From: Caldalkalibacillus thermarum
Lineage (GTDB): Bacteria > Bacillota > Bacilli > Caldalkalibacillales > Caldalkalibacillaceae
Direction: 5' to 3'
DNA: 64,000 nucleotides
Assembly (NCBI RefSeq): GCF_014644735.1
Contig: NZ_BMKZ01000008.1
Location: forward strand, 18,264-82,263
Of the stretch, positions 1-9,461 are shown piece after piece. Each line of letters begins with the position of its first letter. The first letter of the stretch is position 1. The notes beneath the pieces were generated by a model. The model was not told the DNA's origin, made no database searches, and worked only from the letters and a program-made list of their open reading frames with translations. The position numbers and the translations under genes are program-made.

Positions 1-211
1 GGACGTCACTCGTAAAATTAGCCACCCATGGGCACGTTATGTCCACCAAGTGGAGATGATTCCCTCCCATCTGTCTTCCTCCCTGATCCGCAAGCGGAGG
101 CAAGAGGGAAAAAGCATTCGTTTTCTAGTGCCTGAGCCTGTATACGAGTATATTGAACGTCACGGCTTATATCACACGAGTGGCAAATACAGCCGAAACA
201 AAGGAGAATGA
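1..211 (+). CDS. nadD: Nicotinate-nucleotide adenylyltransferase, C-terminal part (partial)
   Basis: Only the last 69 codons are present; the gene begins before the window. NadD adenylates nicotinate mononucleotide in NAD synthesis in the cytoplasm. The visible end carries the family hallmarks: a SSSLIRKR stretch (the ISSTxIR nucleotide-binding motif of the family) and a C-terminal PEPVYEYIERHGLY segment. The stop codon is followed three bases later by the yqeK start, and the yqeK ribosome binding site lies in the last nadD codons, so the two are co-transcribed. Recognition rests on the C-terminal motif and on the conserved nadD-yqeK-rsfS order. Confidence 0.9.
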   Translation, partial: DVTRKISHPWARYVHQVEMIPSHLSSSLIRKRRQEGKSIRFLVPEPVYEYIERHGLYHTSGKYSRNKGE

Positions 212-214
212 TGG

Positions 215-823
215 ATGTTTGCCCAAAGGAAACTGAACCGGGAAGAAATGTTTGCACAAGTGAAAAAGGTATTAACTCCTCACCGTTACCAGCATACGAT
301 TGGAGTCTGGCAAACAGCTGTCCGCTTGGCAGAGCGGTATGGTGCCGATGTGGAGAAAGCAGAAGCAGCTGCCATTTTCCATGATTATGCGAAATACAGA
401 CCAGAGGGTGAAATGCGCAAGCTGATTGAAACGGTAAGAGAGATTCCTAATGACTTGGTGGAGTACAACAAAGAATTATGGCATGCCTTTGTAGGCGCTT
501 ATGTGGTCAAGCATGAAGTGGGGCTCCAAGACGAAGAAGTGCTGGCCGCGATCCGTTATCATACCACGGGAAGAACTGGCATGACCCCGCTGGAAAAAGT
601 GGTTTATCTGGCTGATTACATAGAACCTGGACGCTCCTTTCCCGGAGTGGACGATGTGCGGCGGACAGCTGAAGAGGATCTGGACCGGGCAGTATACATG
701 GCTTTGGAGAGGACCATCCGTTTTCTTGAAGAAAGAGGGGAAAAAGTGTATCCTTTGAGCAGAGCTGCTTATGAAGACTTGAAAATTAAGGAGGAATCCC
801 ATGGAGACTCAGGACCTTCTTAA
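215..823 (+). CDS. yqeK: HD-domain hydrolase YqeK (diadenosine tetraphosphatase type)
   Basis: 202-residue HD-superfamily metal-dependent phosphohydrolase. Family members split diadenosine tetraphosphate symmetrically to ADP. The histidine/aspartate metal ligands are visible as HTIGV (about residue 28), the FHDYAK doublet (about residue 56) and a downstream RYHT and YLADYIEPGR region. The ATG at 215 is preceded by AAAGGAG at a usable distance and retains the family's N-terminal NREE segment; an internal ATG at 248 would remove it. The gene overlaps rsfS by 23 bp, which suggests translational coupling. Confidence 0.92.
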   Translation: MFAQRKLNREEMFAQVKKVLTPHRYQHTIGVWQTAVRLAERYGADVEKAEAAAIFHDYAKYRPEGEMRKLIETVREIPNDLVEYNKELWHAFVGAYVVKHEVGLQDEEVLAAIRYHTTGRTGMTPLEKVVYLADYIEPGRSFPGVDDVRRTAEEDLDRAVYMALERTIRFLEERGEKVYPLSRAAYEDLKIKEESHGDSGPS

Positions 824-1151
824 AGCGGTGGTGGATAGCGCCGAAGATAAAAAAGCCCAGGATATTGTGGTGCTGGATATTAGAGGGTTGTCTGTCGTTG
901 CCGATTATTTCGTGATTTGCCACGGGAACTCGGAAACACAAGTACAAGCCATAGCTGAGGCTGTGCGGGAAAAGGCTGAGGAAATGGGATTAAATCTCAA
1001 GCCGCTGGAAGGCTTTGAGCAGGCCCGCTGGGTGTTGATTGATCTGGGAGATGTGATTGTTCACGTCTTTCACAGGGAAGAGCGTGAGTTTTATAATCTG
1101 GAAAAAATTTGGGCAGATGCGCCCCGCCTGGCTTGGTCAGCTGAAAGATAA
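801..1151 (+). CDS. rsfS: Ribosomal silencing factor RsfS
   Basis: 116-residue RsfS/YbeB/Iojap family protein. In the family it binds ribosomal protein L14 on the 50S subunit and blocks joining with 30S, lowering translation in starvation. The core DIVVLDIRGLSVVADYFVI and the C-terminal WVLIDLGDVIVHVFHREER are characteristic. The start ATG lies inside the end of yqeK behind a strong AAGGAGG, so the two genes are probably coupled. In B. subtilis a methyltransferase gene yqeM follows; here the next gene is leuS. Confidence 0.95.
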   Translation: METQDLLKAVVDSAEDKKAQDIVVLDIRGLSVVADYFVICHGNSETQVQAIAEAVREKAEEMGLNLKPLEGFEQARWVLIDLGDVIVHVFHREEREFYNLEKIWADAPRLAWSAER

Positions 1152-1221
1152 ACAAGGTTTAAGCTGAGCCGCAAACGGAAAAAATAAACAGTAAAAACAA
1201 TAAAAAATCCCTCGAAAAATG

Positions 1222-1251
1222 TTGACATGCCTTCTGGTTGTTGCATATAAT
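1222..1251 (+). promoter_or_regulatory. SigA-type promoter of the leuS T-box leader
   Basis: TTGACA at 1222-1227 and a perfect TATAAT at 1246-1251 are separated by 18 bp. It lies just upstream of the T-box leader, about 430 bp before the leuS start. Confidence 0.8.
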
Positions 1252-1259
1252 TCATACTA

Positions 1260-1604
1260 AAATACTATCAATCCCTATTGACAGACGAATATCAGGGTAA
1301 AGGGCGATGAGCAGGAGTAGTAGCTTCTGTTTTGCTTTACAGAGAGTTGACGGGTGGTGCAAGTCAACAAGCAAAAGGAAGCGAACTCGCCTGTGGAGTC
1401 CGTAAAGGTGAAGCTGAGTAGCCTTTACCGTTTTCCGCGATAAGGAGCAATGAGGAAACAGCAGTGTTGCCTGATCATTTGTAAATTAAAACATTTTTCA
1501 CAACCATGCTGCTGTTTCGAATTAGGGTGGTACCACGGGAAGGTAGTTAACGTGAACAAACCTCTCGTCCCTAGCCAGAAGGCGCTGGGGGTGGGAGGTT
1601 TTTT
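1260..1604 (+). ncRNA. T-box riboswitch leader of leuS, with terminator
   Basis: This fills the 527-bp gap between rsfS and leuS. The conserved T-box AGGGTGGTACCACGG is at 1524-1538. It is followed by a terminator hairpin at 1558-1604 (AAACCTC pairing with GAGGTTT, then a T run). In T-box leaders uncharged tRNA pairs with the specifier and T-box sequences and favours the antiterminator. A CTC triplet at 1386-1388 inside GCGAACTCGC is a plausible leucine specifier; this codon assignment is inferred, not proven. Short open frames inside the leader are not genes. Confidence 0.88.
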
Positions 1605-1678
1605 AGTGACATCCACCGGTTTTGTTCAGCTGGTACATAAGTTTTCAAAAACATCAAGAGATAGAAGGAGGTTGCGGC

Positions 1679-4114
1679 ATGTCCAAAGCAGGTTCAAGTT
1701 ATCCCTTCCGTGACATTGAACGGAAGTGGCAAACGTACTGGGAAGAAAACAAAACTTTTAAAGCGACCGATGATCCGGATAAAGAGTATTTTTACGTACT
1801 GGATATGTTTCCCTATCCTTCCGGTGCCGGACTGCACGTGGGCCATGTGGAAGGATATACGGCCAGTGATATTGTGGCCCGTTACAAGCGGATGAAAGGC
1901 TATAATGTATTGCACCCTATGGGCTGGGATGCCTTTGGCCTGCCTGCCGAGCAGCATGCTTTAGAGACCGGTGAACATCCGCGGGAGATAACCAAGCGCA
2001 ATATTGACAACTTCCGGCGCCAGCTCAAATCCCTAGGCTTTTCCTATGACTGGGACCGAGAATTTAGCACCACGGATCCAAAGTATTACAAGTGGACCCA
2101 GTGGATTTTTTTGAAACTGTACGAAAAAGGATTGGCTTATATCGATGAAGTGCCAGTCAACTGGTGCCCTGCCTTAGGCACAGTCTTGGCCAACGAGGAA
2201 GTGATCGATGGCAAGAGTGAACGGGGCGGCCACCCGGTCATCCGCAAACCGATGAAACAATGGATGCTCAAAATTACGGCTTATGCTGACCGTTTGCTGG
2301 AAGATTTGGATGAGCTGGATTGGCCTGAAAGCATCAAGGAGATGCAGCGGAACTGGATCGGCCGCTCGGAGGGGGCCAACATCACCTTCCGCGTTGACGG
2401 CCATGATGAAAGTTTTGTGGTCTTTACCACCCGCCCAGATACGTTGTTTGGCGCCACCTATTGCGTATTGGCACCGGAGCATCCGCTGGTAGATAAAATT
2501 ACCACCCCTGAACACCGTGAAGCCGTCAAAGCATACCAGGAGCAGGCAGCCCGCAAGAATGACCTGGAGCGCACTGAACTGCAAAAAGAGAAAACCGGCG
2601 TGTTTACTGGTGCCTACGCCATCAACCCGGTTAATGGGGCCAAACTGCCCATTTGGATTGCTGACTATGTGCTGGCCCATTATGGCACAGGGGCCATTAT
2701 GGCCGTTCCCGGACATGATGAGCGTGACCATGCGTTTGCCAAAAAATATGATCTGCCTATCGTGGAAGTGGTCAAAGGGGCGGAGGATATTCAAGAAGCC
2801 GCCTATACAGGAGACGGGGAGCACATCAATTCCGGGTTTTTAAATGGCTTGTACAACAAAGAAGCGATCGAAGCGATGATCAACTGGCTGGAAGAAAAAG
2901 GGATTGGCGAGCGCAAAGTCAGTTACAAGATGCGCGACTGGCTGTTCAGCCGCCAGCGCTACTGGGGAGAACCTATCCCTATTTTGCATCTGGAAGACGG
3001 CAGCATAAAACCTGTCCCTGAATCAGAATTGCCCTTGACTCTGCCGGAAGTGGACGAGATTAAACCGTCTGGCACCGGTGAATCGCCGCTGGCCAATGTG
3101 GAAGAATGGGTCAATACGGTCGATCCTGAAACAGGAATGAAAGCACGGCGGGAGACCAATACCATGCCCCAATGGGCCGGCAGCTGCTGGTACTATTTGC
3201 GTTTCCTTGATCCCCATAATAAAAAAGAACTGTGTTCAAAAGAGCAGCAGGAAAAATGGCTGCCTGTGGATCTGTATATTGGCGGTGCTGAGCATGCGGT
3301 TCTCCATCTTTTGTATGCCCGTTTCTGGCATAAGGTGTTATACGATCTGGGTCTGGTCACCACCAAAGAACCCTTTAAGAAACTGGTGAACCAGGGGATG
3401 ATCCTAGGTGAAAACAATGAAAAAATGAGCAAATCCAAAGGCAATGTGGTCAATCCTGACGATGTGATTGAAGAATACGGGGCCGACACGTTGCGGGTGT
3501 ACGAGATGTTTATGGGTCCGCTGGAGGCCAGCAAACCGTGGAGCACGGATGGCTTGGAAGGGGCTCACCGCTTCCTTAACCGCGTCTGGCGCCTGGTGAT
3601 GACAGAGGATGGCACTCTGGCTGACAATATCCAAGATGTAGAGGGCAGCGAAGCGTTTCAGCGCATCTGGCACCAGACGATCAAGAAAGTGACCGAGGAT
3701 ATTGAGGGGCTCCGGTTTAATACAGCTATCAGCCAGTTGATGGTCTTTGTCAATGAGGCCTACAAACAAGACGTATTGCCCAAACGGGCCATTGAGGACT
3801 TTGTTAAATTGCTGTCCCCCATTGCCCCCCATATCTGCGAAGAAATGTGGCAGGCTCTCGGTCATCAAGAGACGCTGGCTTATGAGCCCTGGCCCACATA
3901 TGACGAAAGCTTGCTGGTGGAAGACAGCGTTGAAATTGTGATTCAGATTATGGGCAAAATCAAGGCACGCATGGAGGTGCCGGTTGATTTAAGCAAAGAA
4001 GAGCTGGAACTGAAAGCCCTTGAACATGAAAAAATTAAGGACGAACTGGAAGGAAAAACCATCCGCAAAGTGATTGTAGTTCCCAATAAATTGGTCAACA
4101 TTGTGGCAAATTAA
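1679..4114 (+). CDS. leuS: Leucyl-tRNA synthetase
   Basis: 811-residue class I aminoacyl-tRNA synthetase that charges tRNA-Leu. The HIGH-type signature appears as HVGH near residue 53, the editing (CP1) domain is in the middle with the [12 protein letters not shown] motif, and KMSKSKGN is near residue 582. Length is typical of bacterial LeuRS. The ATG at 1679 is chosen because AGAAGGAGG lies just upstream and the protein then begins in the usual family way; the frame is open further 5' without support. It is controlled by the T-box leader upstream and ends at an intrinsic terminator. Confidence 0.97.
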   Translation: MSKAGSSYPFRDIERKWQTYWEENKTFKATDDPDKEYFYVLDMFPYPSGAGLHVGHVEGYTASDIVARYKRMKGYNVLHPMGWDAFGLPAEQHALETGEHPREITKRNIDNFRRQLKSLGFSYDWDREFSTTDPKYYKWTQWIFLKLYEKGLAYIDEVPVNWCPALGTVLANEEVIDGKSERGGHPVIRKPMKQWMLKITAYADRLLEDLDELDWPESIKEMQRNWIGRSEGANITFRVDGHDESFVVFTTRPDTLFGATYCVLAPEHPLVDKITTPEHREAVKAYQEQAARKNDLERTELQKEKTGVFTGAYAINPVNGAKLPIWIADYVLAHYGTGAIMAVPGHDERDHAFAKKYDLPIVEVVKGAEDIQEAAYTGDGEHINSGFLNGLYNKEAIEAMINWLEEKGIGERKVSYKMRDWLFSRQRYWGEPIPILHLEDGSIKPVPESELPLTLPEVDEIKPSGTGESPLANVEEWVNTVDPETGMKARRETNTMPQWAGSCWYYLRFLDPHNKKELCSKEQQEKWLPVDLYIGGAEHAVLHLLYARFWHKVLYDLGLVTTKEPFKKLVNQGMILGENNEKMSKSKGNVVNPDDVIEEYGADTLRVYEMFMGPLEASKPWSTDGLEGAHRFLNRVWRLVMTEDGTLADNIQDVEGSEAFQRIWHQTIKKVTEDIEGLRFNTAISQLMVFVNEAYKQDVLPKRAIEDFVKLLSPIAPHICEEMWQALGHQETLAYEPWPTYDESLLVEDSVEIVIQIMGKIKARMEVPVDLSKEELELKALEHEKIKDELEGKTIRKVIVVPNKLVNIVAN

Positions 4115-4125
4115 AGACTAGCATC

Positions 4126-4164
4126 ATGCCCTAATCCCTGTTAGGAAGGGGTTAGGGCATTTTA
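4126..4164 (+). terminator. Intrinsic terminator of leuS
   Basis: ATGCCCTAATCCC (4126-4138) pairs with GGGGTTAGGGCAT (4148-4160), followed by TTTTA. Confidence 0.75.
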
Positions 4165-4303
4165 TGCTCGGCATGCGGAAGAAGGCATAAAAAAACCGGA
4201 ACATTTTCTTTTTTCTTTACGTAAGTAGACAGGATTTTTAAAAAACATGTAGAATAGTGTTAAAAAAGATAAAAAGAAAAGGCATGTTTCGAAGCGCAAC
4301 AGG

Positions 4304-5134
4304 TTAGGTGGATGTTTTGTAAAACATTTCTTGCACCAGTTCCACATCTTCGTTGAACTTAAGCTGAGTCGCTTTGAACAGTTTATGGAACATGTCATCC
4401 ACTTCCCGTTCCAGCACGCTGATGCCGACACCGGTAACGCCCCCTGGCACACACACCCTCTCTTGCAAAGACTCCAGAGTAAATTTGTTTTTGGCCATGA
4501 GTGCTCCAAAACCGATCATCATCTGGGTGAAGAGGGTGACCGCTTTATCCCGGGGAATTCCTGTTTCTTCTACAGCAGCGTCAATCATCCGTTGCAGAAG
4601 GAAGCTGATAAAAGCCGGGCCGCAGCTGGCAATATCAGCAGAGATACGGGTATATTTTTCATCCAGCCACAGGGGGTGGCTGATCGATTTCATCAGCTGG
4701 AAGAGGACATCTTTATCCCGTTCGGTCAGGCGCTCGCCGGCCATGATCAGGGAAGCCCCTCGCCCTGCGGAATTCGTAATGCTTGGAATCACTTTGGCCA
4801 CTTTCGCTTTTAATTTCCGTTCCAAGTCTTTAATTTCAACGGGGCTTGTGATGGAAACAATGAGGTGTTCTTCATGCACCTCATCCTTGATTTGGTCAAT
4901 GACCGTTTGGAATTCAAGCGGCTTAATGCAGAGAAAGATAATGTCGGCTCTCTGTACCACACGGACGTTGGAAGGATAAGCGTGTAAACCTGTGTATCTT
5001 TTAGCCAGCGCTTTAACTTTGTCAAATGTCCGGTTAGAGGCATGGATTTGTGACGGCAATAGGGCTTTGGTTTCAATAAAGGCTTCGATCAGGATACTGC
5101 CCATGCTTCCCGTGCCAATAAAACCGACGCGCAT
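4304..5134 (-). CDS. comER: Late competence protein ComER (pyrroline-5-carboxylate reductase family)
   Basis: 276-residue protein of the ProC-like NAD(P)-binding family. The N-terminal dinucleotide-binding loop GFIGTGSMG is at residues 4-12, and the C-terminal dimerisation region has GPAFISFLL and a PGGVTG segment as in ProC. It is transcribed away from comEA, as in B. subtilis, where comER is the divergent gene of the competence locus; its role in DNA uptake is not established. The gene could act as a real pyrroline-5-carboxylate reductase, but synteny favours ComER. Confidence 0.85.
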   Translation of the reverse strand: MRVGFIGTGSMGSILIEAFIETKALLPSQIHASNRTFDKVKALAKRYTGLHAYPSNVRVVQRADIIFLCIKPLEFQTVIDQIKDEVHEEHLIVSITSPVEIKDLERKLKAKVAKVIPSITNSAGRGASLIMAGERLTERDKDVLFQLMKSISHPLWLDEKYTRISADIASCGPAFISFLLQRMIDAAVEETGIPRDKAVTLFTQMMIGFGALMAKNKFTLESLQERVCVPGGVTGVGISVLEREVDDMFHKLFKATQLKFNEDVELVQEMFYKTST

Positions 5135-5239
5135 ACTCCAATCCCCCTATCCCGTTTATGTTATACATATGTGGGCAGTGCTTGGCACATACCTCTTTTT
5201 CTGGGGAAAGGTTAAAAATTTAATAAGGAGCAGATAGGC

Positions 5240-5917
5240 GTGTTTAATGGGTGGACAAGCCGTGAAAAAATGCTGCTTTCGGTAACCATCATCCTGCTGC
5301 TGGCAGTGGCCAGCCTCTTGTTCAGCCGCTGGTGGGACCATCATGCACACGCACCCGCTGGCAGCTTAACGTTTCCAGCTGCTTTTGAGCAGTTTGAGCA
5401 GGAAAAGGTCCGGCTTCAAGGGGTTTCAATAACGACAGATGGCGGAACGGCTCCAGAGCAACAGGCAAAAGATAAAACGGTTGTGGTCGACATTAAAGGG
5501 GCGGTTCAAGTTCCCGGCGTGTATTCGTTAACAGACCAAGAGCGAGTTATCGATGCCATCCATGAAGCAGGCGGTCTGGCCGAAAACGCGTCTACGCTCC
5601 TTCTAAACCTGGCCCAGCCTTTATTTGATGGCATGGTGATTTACGTGCCCACAGAGGAAGAAGTGGAAAGGGAAGAACTCCCCCGCATATCACCTTCTGG
5701 AGCGGGCTTAGAGGGAAATGCTGCGGCTAAAATCAGCATTAACCGGGCGACAAAAGAAGAATTGCAACAACTGCCAGGCATTGGCCCGACACGTGCAGAA
5801 GCGATTATCCGCTACCGGGAAGAGAACGGTCCCTTTGGTTCTGTAGAAGAGATTATGAATGTGTCCGGGATCGGTCCAAAAATATTTGAGAATATTAAAG
5901 AGGAAATTGAACTTTAA
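5240..5917 (+). CDS. comEA: Competence protein ComEA, DNA receptor
   Basis: 225-residue membrane-anchored DNA-binding protein that captures double-stranded DNA at the cell surface during transformation. A single membrane segment is at about residues 11-28, followed by a linker, a SLBB-type domain (VVDIKGAVQVPGVYSL) and a C-terminal double helix-hairpin-helix DNA-binding domain (LPGIGPTRAEAI and VSGIGPKIFENI). Translation starts at GTG with AAGGAG just upstream. First gene of comEA-comEB-comEC. Confidence 0.95.
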   Translation: MFNGWTSREKMLLSVTIILLLAVASLLFSRWWDHHAHAPAGSLTFPAAFEQFEQEKVRLQGVSITTDGGTAPEQQAKDKTVVVDIKGAVQVPGVYSLTDQERVIDAIHEAGGLAENASTLLLNLAQPLFDGMVIYVPTEEEVEREELPRISPSGAGLEGNAAAKISINRATKEELQQLPGIGPTRAEAIIRYREENGPFGSVEEIMNVSGIGPKIFENIKEEIEL

Positions 5918-5932
5918 GAAGGTGATGGACAC

Positions 5933-6427
5933 TTGCGTAAATCATGGGATCATTACTTTATGGATATGGCCTACATGGCGGCCTCCCGGGCCACATGCCC
6001 CCGCCGGCATGTAGGCGCAATTCTTGTTAAGGATAAGAAGATTTTGGGCACAGCCTATAATGGTGCACCGGCCGGGGTGCCTGATTGTTATGAGGCAGGT
6101 TGTATGCTGGTGGAAACCTATGAGGAAGAGGACGGACAAATGGTTAGAAAGGAGCGGTGCATCCGCGCCATTCATGCCGAACAAAATTTGCTGCTGTTTA
6201 CAGACAGGGAAGACCGGCAAGGGGCAACGGTATATGTGACAGACCAGCCATGCTGGACCTGCACCAATATGTTAGCCAACAGCGGCATTGCCGAGATTGT
6301 GTATCACCGGGCCTATGCCAAAGACCAGGACAAGGTGAGGGCGCTGTTGAAACAGAAGGGTATTGTGCTCCGCCACCTTTCAAATTATGTTCCGCCTGCC
6401 GGGTTAAAACGAGAGGTGGTCGAGTAA
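5933..6427 (+). CDS. comEB: ComE operon protein 2, dCMP deaminase family
   Basis: 164-residue zinc-dependent deoxycytidylate deaminase-like protein. The zinc and proton-transfer motif HAE is at residues 81-83, and the PCWTC zinc motif is at 106-110. An extra RHVGA and CYEAGCM segment is typical of dCMP deaminases. The start is TTG, 15 bp after the comEA stop, behind GAAGGTG. In B. subtilis ComEB lies in the competence operon but is not needed for DNA uptake, so a nucleotide-salvage role is likely. Confidence 0.92.
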   Translation: MRKSWDHYFMDMAYMAASRATCPRRHVGAILVKDKKILGTAYNGAPAGVPDCYEAGCMLVETYEEEDGQMVRKERCIRAIHAEQNLLLFTDREDRQGATVYVTDQPCWTCTNMLANSGIAEIVYHRAYAKDQDKVRALLKQKGIVLRHLSNYVPPAGLKREVVE

Positions 6428-6512
6428 GCCCCTCTGCACAGCCTTTGAATTGTAACCACAAGAACCGGGATTGGGGCTGGCCAACACTCTTAAATGGAAA
6501 GTAAGTGAAAAT

Positions 6513-9038
6513 ATGTTGGAGTTGGCGACCTATTTCATCGTTTTGTTTACATTACAATTAATGATCATTCTCCAAGGGGGCTCTTCATGGTGGTTCAATC
6601 TGATCTGGGCCTCTTTTTTTGTCGCTTTATTCCTGGGGCGGGACAAGTTGTATTATCCGCCAGATCATCCCCATGCCAAGCTGCGCAGACAAAATATCCG
6701 CCTCTGGCTGGGCCTTTTTATTTTGCTTATTTTTTTCAACCTCTATTTTTCTATCTATGTGGCAACGCAGCACCAGTCAGCTATCACCTCATTCTTTACC
6801 GGGCAAGTGTTTAAAGGGGGGAGTGCATGGGAAGAAAAACGTTTGGCCCACATGGCACATATCAACCAAAGTTACGAACACGTGACGTTAAAAGGAACGA
6901 TCCGTTCGGCTGTTGACATCGATGGTAACAGGGTCCGCTTTGACTTAAGGGTGGAGACGATCAATGGGGCTCCTTTAAGCCAAGCAGAGAAAGTTGCCGT
7001 TACCCATTTTGTGCGCACACTTAAGGAAAGGGAAAGATACATAGAGGTGCAGCGCGGAGATGAGTGGGAAGGAGTGGTAGATTTAACCCGGGCTCATCCA
7101 GCCAGAAATCCGGGGGCATTTGATTATCGACGTTATTTACAACAACGAGGGATCCATTATACGGCCCATGTCAGAGACTTAGGGAACATCCGCTCCAGGC
7201 CGGGGGTGGTGGATCAACTACTCAACAGGGCAGATCAATACCGGTTGAAATGGATTGGGCAAACGGAAGCGTTGTTTGGGGAACAGACAGCATCCATTGT
7301 GCAAGCGATGACAGTAGGTTACCGGGACGAATTGGACAGACAGGTGTTAGAGATGTATCAGCAACTGGGGATTGTCCACTTGCTGGCTATTTCAGGGCTG
7401 CACGTCGGAATCGTGCTTGGCTGTCTGTATCTTTTGCTTTCCCGGTTGCCGCTTACCCGGGAAACCATTTATCTCATCCTGTTTCTCGTGATTCCTGTTT
7501 ACATCATGTTAAGCGGGTGGCAGGTGTCCGTTGTCCGGGCAGGCTTAATGGCGATGGCTGTTCTCATTTGTCTCTTTTTCCGGCTGCGGCACCATTCCCT
7601 GGTGGGGCTGTATGTGGTCTATATCCTGATCCTCATGGTCAATCCTTACTATTTATATCATGCAGGCTTTCAGCTCTCCTTTGCCACCACCTTTGCCCTC
7701 ATCACTGTGGTGCCTAAGTTGTACCCGCTCTTGCCCGGCAAGAGTGAACGGTTTAAGCAGGCTGTGGCCGTGGCTGTGGTGGCCCAGGCGGTTTCGCTGC
7801 CTGTTGTGATGTATCATTTTTATTCTTTTTCCCCGTTGGCACTGCTTATAAATTTGATTCTGGTCCCCTTATATTCTGTGGTGTATATTCCCGGTGCATT
7901 TGGACTCACATTGGTCAGCTTCTTCAGCCTTGATCTTATCCGCTTGCCGGCCTGGGCCTATGAAGAGAGCCTCAATCTTTTGCACCGGGGATTGGAGTGG
8001 CTGTATCGTTTACCTTGGGCCACGGTCAATACGGGACAGCCAGGATGGTGGTGGCTTATACTTGCGGTTGTGTTACTCGTCATTTTGGGCCGGTGCGCCG
8101 AGTTGAGACAAAAGGGAGCGGTCGGGCTGGTTTTGGCTTGTTTTTCCTGTTTGCTTGTCCTCCAACCGCTGCTTCCCTATTTGGACAGGCAAGGGTATGT
8201 GATGGTCTTAGATGTAGGTCAGGGCGACGCGATTGTCATCGAGGCGCCTTATCGCCGCGAAGTTGTGTTGATTGACTTGGGAGGGCAGCTGGCTTTTTAT
8301 CAAGAAGAATGGCAGCGGCCGTCCCGGACATTTGAAACAGGCCGCGATGTGATTTTACCCTATTTAAGGTACAGGGGAATTAACCAGGTGGATAAAGTTA
8401 TCGTTTCGCACGGTCATTATGATCACTTTGGCGGCATTCAAGGCTTGTTGGGCCATATCTCCATTGGCATGGTGTTATATCCGCCTGTCATGCCTCAGAG
8501 TGATTTTGAACGCCTGTGGTTAACCCGAATCCAAGAAAAGGGTATTCCCCTTTACCATGTTAGCAAACAGGATCACTGGGGAAACAATGAAATTCAATTT
8601 CTCGTTTTACATCCCCCCTTGCCTCAAGGGGGACTTGTGAAACAGACGCCCAATCTCCATGACTATAATCTGGTGTTATGGAATAAGATTTATGATACCA
8701 CTTTCATATGGACAGGAGATGTGGAAGAACCAGGTGAATACCAGATGTTAGATGCTTTTCCTTGGTTGCAAGCGGACGTCTTAAAGGTTGCTCATCACGG
8801 CAGCCATACGTCCACCTCGGAGCCCTGGCTGGCGCAGATAAAGCCCCAGGTTAGCGTTGTGTCGGTAGGCGGGAACAACCGCTATGGCCATCCTGATCGT
8901 GAAGTGATCCGGCGCCTTGCAGAGAGTGGAGCCCCACTGTTTCGGACTGATCATCACGGAGGAATTTTGATCGTCATCCGCCCTGGGCAGTACAGCGTGG
9001 TGCCAACTTTACAAGCAGATAGGGAACAGGTACAATAG
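6513..9038 (+). CDS. comEC: DNA internalisation channel protein ComEC
   Basis: About 841 residues. ComEC forms the membrane channel that passes single-stranded DNA into the cytoplasm. The N-terminus has membrane segments and a DUF4131-type domain, the middle is the polytopic competence domain (HLLAISGLHVGI), and the C-terminus is a metallo-beta-lactamase-like domain (VLDVGQGDAI, SHGHYDHFGG, AHHGSHTS) thought to degrade one strand. The start is uncertain: ATG 6513 is used, but an in-frame TTG at 6471 is possible and neither has a strong Shine-Dalgarno sequence. Confidence 0.93.
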   Translation: MLELATYFIVLFTLQLMIILQGGSSWWFNLIWASFFVALFLGRDKLYYPPDHPHAKLRRQNIRLWLGLFILLIFFNLYFSIYVATQHQSAITSFFTGQVFKGGSAWEEKRLAHMAHINQSYEHVTLKGTIRSAVDIDGNRVRFDLRVETINGAPLSQAEKVAVTHFVRTLKERERYIEVQRGDEWEGVVDLTRAHPARNPGAFDYRRYLQQRGIHYTAHVRDLGNIRSRPGVVDQLLNRADQYRLKWIGQTEALFGEQTASIVQAMTVGYRDELDRQVLEMYQQLGIVHLLAISGLHVGIVLGCLYLLLSRLPLTRETIYLILFLVIPVYIMLSGWQVSVVRAGLMAMAVLICLFFRLRHHSLVGLYVVYILILMVNPYYLYHAGFQLSFATTFALITVVPKLYPLLPGKSERFKQAVAVAVVAQAVSLPVVMYHFYSFSPLALLINLILVPLYSVVYIPGAFGLTLVSFFSLDLIRLPAWAYEESLNLLHRGLEWLYRLPWATVNTGQPGWWWLILAVVLLVILGRCAELRQKGAVGLVLACFSCLLVLQPLLPYLDRQGYVMVLDVGQGDAIVIEAPYRREVVLIDLGGQLAFYQEEWQRPSRTFETGRDVILPYLRYRGINQVDKVIVSHGHYDHFGGIQGLLGHISIGMVLYPPVMPQSDFERLWLTRIQEKGIPLYHVSKQDHWGNNEIQFLVLHPPLPQGGLVKQTPNLHDYNLVLWNKIYDTTFIWTGDVEEPGEYQMLDAFPWLQADVLKVAHHGSHTSTSEPWLAQIKPQVSVVSVGGNNRYGHPDREVIRRLAESGAPLFRTDHHGGILIVIRPGQYSVVPTLQADREQVQ

Positions 9039-9069
9039 GCGCATGGTAAATATTGATAAACCAAGGATG

Positions 9070-9100
9070 AAAAAACCCTGTTCCTCGCATTGGAACAGGG
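9070..9100 (-). terminator. Intrinsic terminator of yqzM
   Basis: CCCTGTTCC (9076-9084) pairs with GGAACAGGG (9092-9100). On the minus strand this is followed by a T run, so it ends yqzM; on the plus strand there is no T run after comEC. Confidence 0.7.
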
Positions 9101-9138
9101 TCAAGGCAAATAGGGCAGGTCTTGCTGGCAAGCTGTCA

Positions 9139-9321
9139 TTATGTAAGCTGGCTAATAATTTCAAACAGCACAAAGATGGCAAACACAGTCATGAAAAAGC
9201 CAAACGAAACAATAAAGCCGACACCGGAGTCAATCAGGTCGTTTCGCTGGTCATGGGGCTGTTCAAACTTGTTGCTGCGAACGGGTTGCTCTTGCTTTTG
9301 CTGATCATAATTTACACTCAT
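9139..9321 (-). CDS. yqzM: YqzM family small membrane protein
   Basis: 60-residue protein with a polar N-terminus and one hydrophobic segment (IVSFGFFMTVFAIFVLFEII). The conserved RNDLIDSGVGF stretch identifies the YqzM family, found between comEC and holA in Bacillus. ATG 9321 is chosen because AGGAGG lies about nine bases upstream; a TTG three codons earlier is less likely. Function unknown; a single-pass membrane protein is predicted from the sequence. Confidence 0.8.
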   Translation of the reverse strand: MSVNYDQQKQEQPVRSNKFEQPHDQRNDLIDSGVGFIVSFGFFMTVFAIFVLFEIISQLT

Positions 9322-9404
9322 CCACTTCAACCTCCTGTTTCTATTTTAGTATAAAAGAAATGCGTCCAAAAATCCATGCCTTTGAAAATTATTTTTGACG
9401 ATCT

Positions 9405-9431
9405 TGCAACAAAAATGACGTTGTTTTCGTC
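9405..9431 (+). promoter_or_regulatory. Probable ECF-sigma autoregulatory promoter
   Basis: TGCAAC at 9405-9410 and CGTC at 9428-9431 are separated by 17 bp. This matches the AAC and CGTC core of promoters read by extracytoplasmic-function sigma factors, which usually transcribe their own operon. No good SigA promoter was noticed here. Assignment is by pattern only. Confidence 0.55.
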
Positions 9432-9461
9432 TAACCCATAAGGGGAGAGGGGGAATAGTGA

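Noticed and set aside
18..257. 79-codon minus-strand frame at the window start
   Set aside because: It lies opposite the end of nadD and the start of yqeK, both clearly real.
1450..1713. Open frames within the leuS T-box leader
   Set aside because: They cross the conserved T-box and terminator, which are RNA elements.
2174..2824. 216-codon open frame on the minus strand inside leuS
   Set aside because: It is the mirror of a conserved synthetase reading frame, has no family features and no ribosome binding site.
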